From assembly GCA_023415335.1 (NCBI GenBank), contig JAEZLD010000087.1, forward strand, positions 1 through 30,121: a DNA stretch of 30,121 nt, read 5' to 3'. Under the pieces are notes generated by a model, which did no database searches, was not told the origin of the DNA, and worked only from the letters and a program-made list of their open reading frames with translations. The translations under genes and the position numbers were made by a program. The stretch's first letter is position 1; the number at the start of each line of letters is the position of its first letter. This DNA is from Bacillota bacterium (GTDB lineage: Bacteria > Bacillota > Clostridia > Clostridiales > Caloramatoraceae). Positions 16,945-23,582 of the stretch are shown here, piece after piece.

Positions 16945-17035
16945 ATCCATCTCCTCCCCTTCCGGAAGATTCTTATCTGAATTACTTTATGTAAAAGCAC
17001 CCTGTCTATTAATCATATGTAAATATTTATCTTGC

Positions 17036-17578
17036 CTATTTGCTTACTTTAGTCCATGCAGCAGTAGCTGAATCAGAACCATCTGACTGTACTGCATAAG
17101 CAGTAATTACAAGAGCAGGTTTCGAATCAGAATTAAAATCCTCCTTCGTTATAGAATCTGGTACATTAACCTGATCCTTATCAAAGACACTAAATTGCTG
17201 TTCACTATCACTAGCCGATACCTTCCTATAAAAAACTTTTGTATTCTGTAAACCAGTAGCTTCTAGTTCTGTCCATCCTGAAGCTGGTTGATAGGTGACA
17301 AATGGTTTTGAATTGTTAATTTCCTGAACCTTTACAAATAGCCAGCAATTCTCGCTATCCGCACTCACAGTAACTACAGGGTCTTTACTAATTGGCTGTC
17401 CAGGAACCATTTTATAGGAATCTCCAGTAGTTTCCTCCAATGTAATACCTACCTTACCCAAGGTAAAGGTGTTTGTCACTTCAGGTGTCTTGGCTGTCAA
17501 CCAGGCCAGTGTCCCCCCAACGCTGCAACCGATAATCAGTACAGCTGCCATTATAAGTGTCAGAACCTTCTTTTTCAT
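17036..17578 (-). CDS. TasA/CalY-like SipW substrate (matrix fibre subunit 1)
   Basis: A 180-residue precursor starting MKKKVLTLIMAAVLIIGCSV and continuing GGTLAWLTAKTPEVTNTFTL, the SipW-type signal and mature N terminus. The mature domain has KMVPGQPISKDPVVTVSADS and NCWLFVKVQEIN, the family's strand pattern. Unusually, the signal peptide also contains LIIGC, which fits a lipobox, so lipid modification at Cys18 is conceivable. It is the first substrate gene after sipW and probably the most abundant subunit (inference from position). GGGGGAG stands 5 nt before the ATG. The gap to the next gene (16945-17035) has no clear hairpin terminator. Confidence 0.85.
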   Translation of the reverse strand: MKKKVLTLIMAAVLIIGCSVGGTLAWLTAKTPEVTNTFTLGKVGITLEETTGDSYKMVPGQPISKDPVVTVSADSENCWLFVKVQEINNSKPFVTYQPASGWTELEATGLQNTKVFYRKVSASDSEQQFSVFDKDQVNVPDSITKEDFNSDSKPALVITAYAVQSDGSDSATAAWTKVSK

Positions 17579-17636
17579 GTTATCTCCCCCTAAAAATAAT
17601 ATTTAAATAAATCCGCTAATGCGGAAATATTCCAAC

Positions 17637-18161
17637 TTAGACCTGTGCTCTCTCCTTTTCAGATGCTTTTGTTTCTTTACCAACTTTGTTAAACAGGTCT
17701 GGGGCAATAGTCAGAAGTATAAGAACCAATGCTAAGCTTATGCCAATATACATACCCGGAGGTGTGGTAAGGTAGTTGGATACGTAACCCATATATGGAA
17801 TCGTAAACACCGGCTTTCCGATTAAATTATTAAAATGAACAGGACTTCCGTCCGCCGAGGTGTTGGCATCCCCCTTTGTGTAGAAGTACTCCTTTTCGTT
17901 ATCCACTGAAATAACCCTATGAGTTGCCACAACCAGATCCTCATTCAGAACAAAGGTGATAGGGTCCCCAACCTTTATATCCTGGGGCTGTATGTGTTTT
18001 ACATATATTAGTGAGCCTGTATGATATGTTGGCTCCATGCTCCCACTTAGAACACAATAGGGAGTCAGGCCTATAACCCTTACTCCAGCCAGCAGTATTG
18101 CCAGCATAATTACCAGACATAGCCCTAGTGTTGATATTACATTCAATAGCTTTTTAATCAT
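17637..18161 (-). CDS. sipW: Signal peptidase I, SipW (archaeal/ER) type
   Basis: A 174-residue membrane protease that removes signal peptides from TasA-like precursors at the outer face of the membrane. The active site is SGSMEPT (Ser41) and THRVI with His81 in the place where bacterial-type enzymes have Lys, plus KGDAN (Asp98): this Ser/His/Asp set marks the ER/SipW class. Spans lie at ~9-31 and near the C terminus (MYIGISLALVLILLTIAPDL), with a charged tail. GGAGGAG is 6 nt before the ATG. It leads the operon with its three likely substrates directly downstream, as in sipW-tasA clusters of Bacillus and sipW-bsa clusters of Clostridium perfringens. Confidence 0.93.
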   Translation of the reverse strand: MIKKLLNVISTLGLCLVIMLAILLAGVRVIGLTPYCVLSGSMEPTYHTGSLIYVKHIQPQDIKVGDPITFVLNEDLVVATHRVISVDNEKEYFYTKGDANTSADGSPVHFNNLIGKPVFTIPYMGYVSNYLTTPPGMYIGISLALVLILLTIAPDLFNKVGKETKASEKERAQV

Positions 18162-18258
18162 CTTAAGCTCCTCCTGTCATTAATACTCCCTTATCATATA
18201 TCCGTATAAAATTAATTTTTGTCATACTCAATTGTAAATATTTGGAAGTGTAGTTTTA

Positions 18259-18287
18259 ATTTTACATATTTTTGTGAGTCATGTCAA
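18259..18287 (-). promoter_or_regulatory. Promoter of the sipW matrix operon
   Basis: On the minus strand a perfect -35 TTGACA (18287-18282), 17-bp spacer and -10 TAAAAT (18264-18259), about 100 bp upstream of the sipW start. A weaker second candidate with TTGAGT (18231-18226) and TATACG (18208-18203), again 17 bp apart, lies between it and the gene. Confidence 0.65.
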
Positions 18288-18312
18288 TACAAGTTTTAAT
18301 AATTTGTAATAA

Positions 18313-18350
18313 TTTAAGGCCACCCTGCAGTATTGCAGGATGGCCTTAAA
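18313..18350 (-). terminator. Terminator of the cob operon
   Basis: Inverted repeat with 17-nt arms (18313-18329 with 18334-18350, one mismatch, 4-nt loop) 25 bases past the stop codon of the cobC-type gene. The following minus-strand tract is TTTAAATTATT-like, only moderately T-rich. Confidence 0.8.
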
Positions 18351-18375
18351 GCAATCCATTTTACATGTATGTATA

Positions 18376-18954
18376 TTATGGTATTGGTACAAATCCTTCT
18401 GGAATTCCATTGTTCAACGTAACCCCATACCCTCTGCCATTGTTCGGCTGCCACTGGTAAAGGTTTTTCTTTAATTCAGGAAAAAGCTCCATCATAATAG
18501 AGGCAATTATACCCCCATGGCATACCACAAGTGCATCCTCCCCCTGGTCTATAAGCTTTCCGAGTCCCCTGGCTGCCCTGTTTCTCATAGCTTGCCCGCT
18601 TTCCCCGTTAGGGCAGAGGTTATCCTCATTGCTGCCCTGTAGCCAATTTTGATAATCAGGGGTATCCTTAAGCTCCTCATAGCTTTTCATCTCAAATGCT
18701 CCGAAGTTCATCTCCTTAAAGTCCTCCAGAATATAATGAGCCACATTTCCATATATAAGCTCCAGCGTTTCCTCAGTTCTTCTCATTCCGCTTGTATACA
18801 CCTTAAGCCCTTTTAAGCTTGGGTATGAGAGCTCCTCTTTAAGAAGCTGAAGCTGAGCTTTACCTTTATCAGATAGTGGAATATCACTCCATCCACAGTA
18901 CAGCTTCCTTTCGTTGGCCTCAGTTATTCCATGGCGCAAAAGATAAAGCTTCAT
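18376..18954 (-). CDS. cobC: Alpha-ribazole phosphatase-like histidine phosphatase
   Basis: A 192-residue histidine phosphatase. The catalytic motif is L6-R7-H8-G9 in MKLYLLRHGITEANERKLYC, with GWSDIPLSDKG and YTSGMRRTEET (phosphate pocket) next and the second His in VVCHGGIIASIM. CobC removes the 5'-phosphate of alpha-ribazole phosphate (or of adenosylcobalamin phosphate) in the last steps of B12 assembly. The general family is certain; the CobC role rests on operon position. The ATG at 18954 overlaps the upstream stop (ATGA), so the upstream-extended reading frame is rejected. It is the last gene of the operon. Confidence 0.82.
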   Translation of the reverse strand: MKLYLLRHGITEANERKLYCGWSDIPLSDKGKAQLQLLKEELSYPSLKGLKVYTSGMRRTEETLELIYGNVAHYILEDFKEMNFGAFEMKSYEELKDTPDYQNWLQGSNEDNLCPNGESGQAMRNRAARGLGKLIDQGEDALVVCHGGIIASIMMELFPELKKNLYQWQPNNGRGYGVTLNNGIPEGFVPIP

Positions 18955-19325
18955 TTTATCACCTGAGGCAGTCCGCAAAACAGCCTTACTACACTGTCTG
19001 CCTCACCTGAAAGGAAATTTACCAGCCTTCCGTTGGCCTCCCTCCAAGCCCTCATTACCGGGTCTATGGGTACAACTCCGCAGGATATGTCGCAGCATAT
19101 TAGTATGCTGTTTTCCCAAAGCCCCTTGTCTTCCTTAAAGTAATCAGCAGGCTCCTTATTATTTTTTACACACCACAGTGTAAAGCTTTCCAGGCCATAT
19201 ATGCATTTAGCCCCAAGCTCTGCCGGTCCTTCTTCACATGTGTATATATCCTTATCCTCCAGAGAATATTTTTCTTTTGCATAGTCAAGCTTTCCCTGAT
19301 AGGCTCCTCCTATTATAAGTTCCAT
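18951..19325 (-). CDS. Shortened CobU-like protein with an altered P-loop
   Basis: A 124-residue relative of CobU/CobP. It starts MELIIGGAYQGKLDYAKEKY, where the P-loop reads GGAYQGKL: the Lys is kept but the following Ser/Thr is Leu. The C terminus ICCDISCGVVPIDPVMRAWR then NGRLVNFLSGEADSVVRLFC and GLPQVIK is clearly that of the CobU family. The middle, including the RIxxHxxxR guanylylation segment seen in the true CobU two genes upstream, is missing. It is therefore probably not a full kinase/transferase. It may be a regulatory or partner subunit; stable placement between cobS and cobC argues against simple decay. GGAGGAG lies 5 nt before the ATG. Confidence 0.78.
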   Translation of the reverse strand: MELIIGGAYQGKLDYAKEKYSLEDKDIYTCEEGPAELGAKCIYGLESFTLWCVKNNKEPADYFKEDKGLWENSILICCDISCGVVPIDPVMRAWREANGRLVNFLSGEADSVVRLFCGLPQVIK

Positions 19326-19336
19326 ATAAACTCCTC

Positions 19337-20092
19337 CTATATAATAACAAGGGCTGCTATTCCAAATGCCTCACCTATTACAAGGGCGAAGCCTGAAATA
19401 TCCCCTGACATTCCCTGAAGCTGCTTGTATCCATAAAGCACTCCTAGCGCATATCCAAGGGCAGAGGCTACCACAGCTGCCACTCCCTGTCTGCATATGA
19501 AGGCTGAGACTGCAAGAACAATTATAAGCACCGCCCATTGTACAAGCACCTGCTTTCTGCTCACCCCAATCCTGTACTGCCCGCTGTACTGGCTATGGCT
19601 CATAGGCCTCAAGCATGACACCCCAAGTGCTGCACATGCCCTGACGGCTGATGGAATAAATATAAGTGCTCTGATTCTCCATGTCTCCTTTATATCTACA
19701 GATAAAAATAATGCAAAGCATATGATAAACAGGCTGCAAAGGCATATAACTGCAAAGGAGCCCACATGGGAATCCTTAAGAATCCTCCGCCGCTCCTCTA
19801 AATTCCTTCTGGAGAGAATTGCATCGCAGCAGTCCATGAAGCCATCCAGGTGTATGAAGCCAGTAATAAAGTATGGAAGCAGCATCAATATGGCTGCCAT
19901 AACAGCAGTAGGTGCCACAAGTGCCGTAAGGACCCATGCTGCGAAAGCCCATATTCCGCCCACCACAAGACCCACAAGAGGCAGGCAGGTGGTCATAAGA
20001 GGCCTTGAGGCCTCGTCCCATGGCCTATAGGGACATGGAATAGAGGTAAACATGCCAAGGCACATAAAAAATGCTCTTATTACCCTCATCAT
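19337..20092 (-). CDS. cobS: Adenosylcobinamide-GDP ribazoletransferase (cobalamin synthase)
   Basis: A 251-residue integral membrane enzyme that joins adenosylcobinamide-GDP to alpha-ribazole (or its phosphate) to give adenosylcobalamin. The family motif is GFIHLDGFMDCCDAILSRRN with the Asp residues that bind metal, then LEERRRILKDSHVGSFAV. Opening FTSIPCPYRPWDEASRPLMT and the ending GDISGFALVIGEAFGIAAL are also typical. About seven spans. The length is usual for CobS. Its ATG overlaps the cobU stop codon (ATGA); GGGAGG lies 9 nt upstream. Confidence 0.95.
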   Translation of the reverse strand: MMRVIRAFFMCLGMFTSIPCPYRPWDEASRPLMTTCLPLVGLVVGGIWAFAAWVLTALVAPTAVMAAILMLLPYFITGFIHLDGFMDCCDAILSRRNLEERRRILKDSHVGSFAVICLCSLFIICFALFLSVDIKETWRIRALIFIPSAVRACAALGVSCLRPMSHSQYSGQYRIGVSRKQVLVQWAVLIIVLAVSAFICRQGVAAVVASALGYALGVLYGYKQLQGMSGDISGFALVIGEAFGIAALVII

Positions 20093-20628
20093 AGAGCTAA
20101 ACCTCCCTTATGGTATATTGTGTTAGCCCCGCACACCTCAAGGACGCATTCACATTCCCTTGCAAGAATCTTATCTATATATGCCAATCCCCTGCGGTAT
20201 TCTTCCGTAGCTTCATCATATATGTAGGCATCCGAATATATGTAGTCGCTTACGAAAACAATATTATGAACTCTCTCGGACAGCCTTATAAGCTCTTCTC
20301 CCACATGCTCCGGGGCGGAAAAGTCCGTTGTACCATCCATATGGAACATCTCGTTGGACAAAAGAGCTGTAACGCTGTCAAGAAGGTATGTGCCTCTAGA
20401 AGCTCCCTTGCTCAGGCATTCTAAAATATTCCTGCCACATTCTATGGTTTCAAAGCCCCAGCCTTCCCTTTCCTTAAGATGCCTCTCAATTCTGTCCAGG
20501 TCCTCCTGATCGTGGGGCTCCATGGTGGCAATATAGTAAAGCTTCCCTTCTCCCGCAAGCTTTTTTGCTACACTCTGGGCGAAGGTAGACTTGCCGTTTT
20601 TACATCCTCCCGATATGAACACCCTCAT
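20089..20628 (-). CDS. cobU: Adenosylcobinamide kinase / adenosylcobinamide-phosphate guanylyltransferase
   Basis: A 179-residue soluble bifunctional enzyme: it phosphorylates adenosylcobinamide and then attaches GMP. The P-loop is GGCKNGKSTFAQSVAKKL, the guanylylated-His segment RIERHLKEREGWGFETIE, and the Walker-B-like stretch YLLDSVTALLSNEMF followed by VFVSDYIYSDAYIYDEATEE. The C terminus (VCGANTIYHKGGLAL) is a little shorter than and different from the Salmonella enzyme, but the length is normal for Clostridia. It overlaps cobT and cobS by ATGA. A rearranged partial copy of this gene lies at the right edge of the window. Confidence 0.93.
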   Translation of the reverse strand: MRVFISGGCKNGKSTFAQSVAKKLAGEGKLYYIATMEPHDQEDLDRIERHLKEREGWGFETIECGRNILECLSKGASRGTYLLDSVTALLSNEMFHMDGTTDFSAPEHVGEELIRLSERVHNIVFVSDYIYSDAYIYDEATEEYRRGLAYIDKILARECECVLEVCGANTIYHKGGLAL

Positions 20629-21743
20629 GATGCGCTTCCTGCCTTTGCGGTAAACTTGTCCCCCTCGCGTATCCCCTCCAGATAATCATCATTTATGCCG
20701 GCCTCGTCAAAGGTAGCCATGTTATTCATTACAGCACAGGCTGCCGACAGTATTTCAAAGGCTATAGGGCATCCGCTGCCCTCTCCAAGCCTCATTCCCA
20801 AAAGCAGGAAGGGCTTAAGCTGAAGCTCCCTTGCTGCTAACATATATCCCTTTTCATAGGAAACATGGGATGGAAAAAGGAAATCTTTAACATATGGGCA
20901 CAGCCTTGCAGCACAAAGTGCTGCTACTACAGATATAAACCCATCTATAACCACAGGCACCCTGCTTATGGCAGAGCCCAGGAACACTCCTGTCATGGCT
21001 GCAATATCAAAGCCCCCAACCTTTGCTATTACGTCCACTGGGTCGTCCTTGTGGGGCTTATTTAATGCAATCCCCTCCTCAATAATTCTTTTCTTTTTAA
21101 GGAAGCCTTCATCAGTTAGTCCTCCTCCCTTTCCTGTGGTATCCTCCACAGAAGCTCCAGTCAGCACTGTAAGTATTGCGGAGGAGGTTGTGGTATTTCC
21201 TATTCCCATTTCACCAACGCCTATGACATCTACTCCCTCTTTCTTTGCTTCTTCTACCAGCTCAATTCCTATAAGTATACCCCTTATAGCCTGCTCCCTT
21301 GTCATGGCAGGACCCTTGTGCAGGTTTTTTGTTCCCATGGCAATCTTTTTATCCACAACTGCCGGACAATTAATCACAGTATTAACACCCATGTCCACCA
21401 CAACAAGCTCGTCCTTGAAATGCTTTGCCAGGGCGGAGGCACCTGTAATACCTTTGGTCAGGTTTATGGTCTGTGCCAGGGTAACCGACTGGGGCGCGGA
21501 GGATACCCCTTCCTCAACAACGCCATTATCGGCAGATAGCACTATAAGCCTCTTTTTTTCTATGGAATTATTAACACTTCCGGTTATTCCTGCAATCCTT
21601 ATGGATATGTCCTCAAGGCCTCCCAGGCTTCCTGGTGGCTTGGCAAGCTTAGCCTGCCTCTCCTTTGCCTTTTTTATAGCCTCCTGATTTGCAGGCTCTA
21701 TGCTTCTTATAATCTCATTTAGTTTTGCTTCGTTGTATTCCAT
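20625..21743 (-). CDS. cobT: Nicotinate-nucleotide--dimethylbenzimidazole phosphoribosyltransferase
   Basis: A 372-residue enzyme that makes alpha-ribazole phosphate (or another lower-base nucleotide) from nicotinate mononucleotide and the base. Motifs: KPPGSLGGLEDISIRIAGIT, VLSADNGVVEEGVSSAPQSV, VIGVGEMGIGNTTTSSAIL, TGKGGGLTD and FPSHVSYEKGY; the catalytic Glu is E321 in GMRLGEGSGCPIAFEILSAA. The length is usual (~350). It is the first gene of the cobTUS-cobU2-cobC operon. AAGGAGG lies 11 nt before the ATG, inside the end of an upstream reading frame. I looked for a cobalamin riboswitch upstream and saw none. Confidence 0.95.
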   Translation of the reverse strand: MEYNEAKLNEIIRSIEPANQEAIKKAKERQAKLAKPPGSLGGLEDISIRIAGITGSVNNSIEKKRLIVLSADNGVVEEGVSSAPQSVTLAQTINLTKGITGASALAKHFKDELVVVDMGVNTVINCPAVVDKKIAMGTKNLHKGPAMTREQAIRGILIGIELVEEAKKEGVDVIGVGEMGIGNTTTSSAILTVLTGASVEDTTGKGGGLTDEGFLKKKRIIEEGIALNKPHKDDPVDVIAKVGGFDIAAMTGVFLGSAISRVPVVIDGFISVVAALCAARLCPYVKDFLFPSHVSYEKGYMLAARELQLKPFLLLGMRLGEGSGCPIAFEILSAACAVMNNMATFDEAGINDDYLEGIREGDKFTAKAGSAS

Positions 21744-21746
21744 CTG

Positions 21747-22130
21747 TTATATTTCCTCCTTAATAAAGGAATTTTTCGCAAGCCATCTTATAGCCTCTTC
21801 AGGGTCCATGGTCTCAAGTTTATATAGGTTGTCTTTGGGTAAAGAGATTCAATGTGCCTAAGCACATTATCCATCTGCATATTTACACTACCTTCCCCAG
21901 AACCGCGAAGGAATATATGCATGTTCTCGCCATCCCACACAACCCGGTCGATAAATACCCTCAGAGCAGGACAATCTGGTCACCAATGCTGATATTTTCT
22001 TTTCGTTTTTGTTACAGCTTTTTCTCCAATGATTAAGCCCGTTACCAAAATTCTCATGGTTCACATTTATTTTTTCCTTGGATTTATCCAGTTGCTTGGC
22101 GAAATCCGAACTTTTTTGGCTACATCCAAA
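21747..22130 (-). pseudogene. Decayed fragment, recombinase-like C terminus
   Basis: The gap upstream of cobT holds protein-like reading frames that do not join. One frame, open from just after a TGA near 21980, reads VFIDRVVWDGENMHIFLRGS then GEGSVNMQMDNVLRHIESLY. The segment FIDRVVWDGExxHI resembles the C terminus of large serine recombinases (DRIxWDGExxHIYLFG). A second frame ends just before cobT as METMDPEEAIRWLAKNSFIK plus EEI and a TAA that overlaps the cobT ribosome site. A third, lysine-rich frame (SSDFAKQLDKSKEKINVNHE) covers about 21,980-22,127. I read these as one or two genes broken by frameshifts; the recombinase identity is tentative and the second segment is unidentified. Confidence 0.45.
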
Positions 22131-22272
22131 TTATATGCCGAACTCGAATGAATTTCAAACATATATTTACATACTGTTTATAAATCGAAGAGATTGACTA
22201 TTATGTTCAGTTTTACTAAACCAGAATATAGTCCACCAATCATACAGGCAACTTTGATGAAAATAAAGTTTG

Positions 22273-22304
22273 CATTTCGCACCCTAAAAACGACATTTCG
22301 CACC
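22273..22304 (+). promoter_or_regulatory. Two 11-bp direct repeats at 21-bp spacing (LytTR-type activator site candidate)
   Basis: CATTTCGCACC occurs at 22273-22283 and again, identical, at 22294-22304. The 21-bp period is two helical turns, the arrangement used by LytTR-domain regulators (AgrA, ComE, VirR, YpdB). The sequence resembles the known YpdB half-site GGCATTTCAT. The proximal repeat ends 29 bp before the -10 hexamer, where an activator replacing a poor -35 would bind. Confidence 0.6.
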
Positions 22305-22333
22305 AATTTAAAAATTGATTAACAAAAAAATGT

Positions 22334-22339
22334 TATAAT
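22334..22339 (+). promoter_or_regulatory. -10 element of the cohesin/dockerin island promoter
   Basis: A perfect TATAAT 29 bp upstream of the cohesin-gene start. No acceptable -35 lies 16-18 bp further upstream (that position reads AAAATT), consistent with dependence on the direct repeats. It is followed by AAGGAGGG and ATG at 22369. Confidence 0.65.
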
Positions 22340-22368
22340 TGCACGAAAGACTTATAAGGAGGGAACAA

Positions 22369-23580
22369 ATGATCACTATTAATGTTGGCAACCTTAAAAG
22401 AACAATTACGGCACTATGTGTTAGTTGTATTCTATTAACATGTTTTGTCGGAAGTACGACGGTTAGTGCGCAAAGCATCACAAAACTTACGGCATCAACC
22501 GTATCGGCCGAAAGAGGAAGCATCGTCTCTGTTGCCATTGCTCTGAACAGCAACCCCGGAGTCTGGGGGATCAAGTTCAAAGTCGGATATGATTATTCTG
22601 CTTTAACTTTAGCATCGGTAACAAACGGAAACATTTTTGCCGATGACGATGTAACATTACCGGAGACACTGACCAAAGAACAGTTTGTGTATTATGCATG
22701 CTCAAATGAGCTGAAAGACATTACGACGAATGGCACTGTTGTTACGCTGAAATTTAAGGTTTCGGAAAATGCGCCATTTAGTACATATCCCATAACGGTG
22801 TCCTTAACGCAAGCCATCAATGTTGCCGGAAAAAATGTCAATGTGGATATCCAAAACGGTTCCATTACTGTAGTAAAATGTATTCACAACAAAGTTTGGC
22901 GCACCACCAAAGCCGCAGGATGTGAAACCGAAGGGACAGAGGCAGAAGTCTGCTCAAAATGTGGAGAAACTTTTTCAACAAGACCGCTTAAGGCAACGGG
23001 TCATCAAAACACAGAAGTAAAAAATAAAGTTGTAGCAACCATGACGGCAGAAGGATACACCGGAGATACATACTGTAAAGATTGTGGTGAACTGCTGTCC
23101 AAAGGCAACGGAATTGTAAAACTTACAGACAAGACAGCTACCCCTACCATTATTCAGGGAAATGAAGCGGTATTTGATAAAAATTCAGATGGGCAGTTGG
23201 TATTTGTTTCGAATTCAGATTTCAGCACCTTTGTACGCGTAGAAATTGATGGGACAACCCTCGAACAAAAAAACTATACGGTTGCAAGCGGAAGCACGGT
23301 TGTGACGATCTCCGGCGAATACCTTAACACGTTAACTGATGGTCAGCACACGGTTGCTATTGTATCCAAAGGAGGAACGGCAACCGCCAAGTTTACTGTT
23401 AAATCGGAGCAGAAAACTTCCGAAGGTACTGACACAAATAAGGATACAAAACCCGATTCGCCAAAAACACCTACCCAAACAACCACTAATACATTAAAAA
23501 ATACCATAATCTTTATTATTGTGGTTTTGTGCACGGGCGGCCTGGCTGCTTTTATCATTATTAAGAGAAGGAGAAAATAG
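22369..23580 (+). CDS. Membrane-anchored cohesin-domain surface protein
   Basis: A 403-residue surface protein. The signal peptide (1-34) ends TTVSAQ. Residues ~36-169 look like a cohesin domain: VSAERGSIVSVAIALNSNPG, VWGIKFKVGYDYSALTLASV and TNGTVVTLKFKVSENAPFST, which are the hallmark strands that bind dockerins. Residues ~170-250 hold two Cys-pair modules (CSKCGETFSTRPLKATGH and CKDCGELLSKGN) of a kind common beside dockerins and cohesins. A beta domain follows, then a Thr-rich linker and a C-terminal span (TIIFIIVVLCTGGLAAFIII) with tail KRRRK, which holds it in the cell membrane without LPxTG. The ATG at 22369 follows AAGGAGGG by 5 nt; the in-frame TTG at 22339 overlaps the -10 and is rejected. 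First gene of the island; the next gene starts 2 nt after its stop. Confidence 0.85.
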   Translation: MITINVGNLKRTITALCVSCILLTCFVGSTTVSAQSITKLTASTVSAERGSIVSVAIALNSNPGVWGIKFKVGYDYSALTLASVTNGNIFADDDVTLPETLTKEQFVYYACSNELKDITTNGTVVTLKFKVSENAPFSTYPITVSLTQAINVAGKNVNVDIQNGSITVVKCIHNKVWRTTKAAGCETEGTEAEVCSKCGETFSTRPLKATGHQNTEVKNKVVATMTAEGYTGDTYCKDCGELLSKGNGIVKLTDKTATPTIIQGNEAVFDKNSDGQLVFVSNSDFSTFVRVEIDGTTLEQKNYTVASGSTVVTISGEYLNTLTDGQHTVAIVSKGGTATAKFTVKSEQKTSEGTDTNKDTKPDSPKTPTQTTTNTLKNTIIFIIVVLCTGGLAAFIIIKRRRK

Positions 23581-23582
23581 TG

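Noticed and set aside
22203..22322. 39-codon plus-strand frame starting MFSFTKPEYS before the cohesin gene
   Set aside because: It runs through the direct repeats and part of the promoter, has no Shine-Dalgarno and looks like chance.
21744..22368. Cobalamin riboswitch upstream of cobT
   Set aside because: The conserved B12 box (GCCACTG on the gene's strand) and the expected long leader were not found; the region holds gene debris and the island promoter instead.
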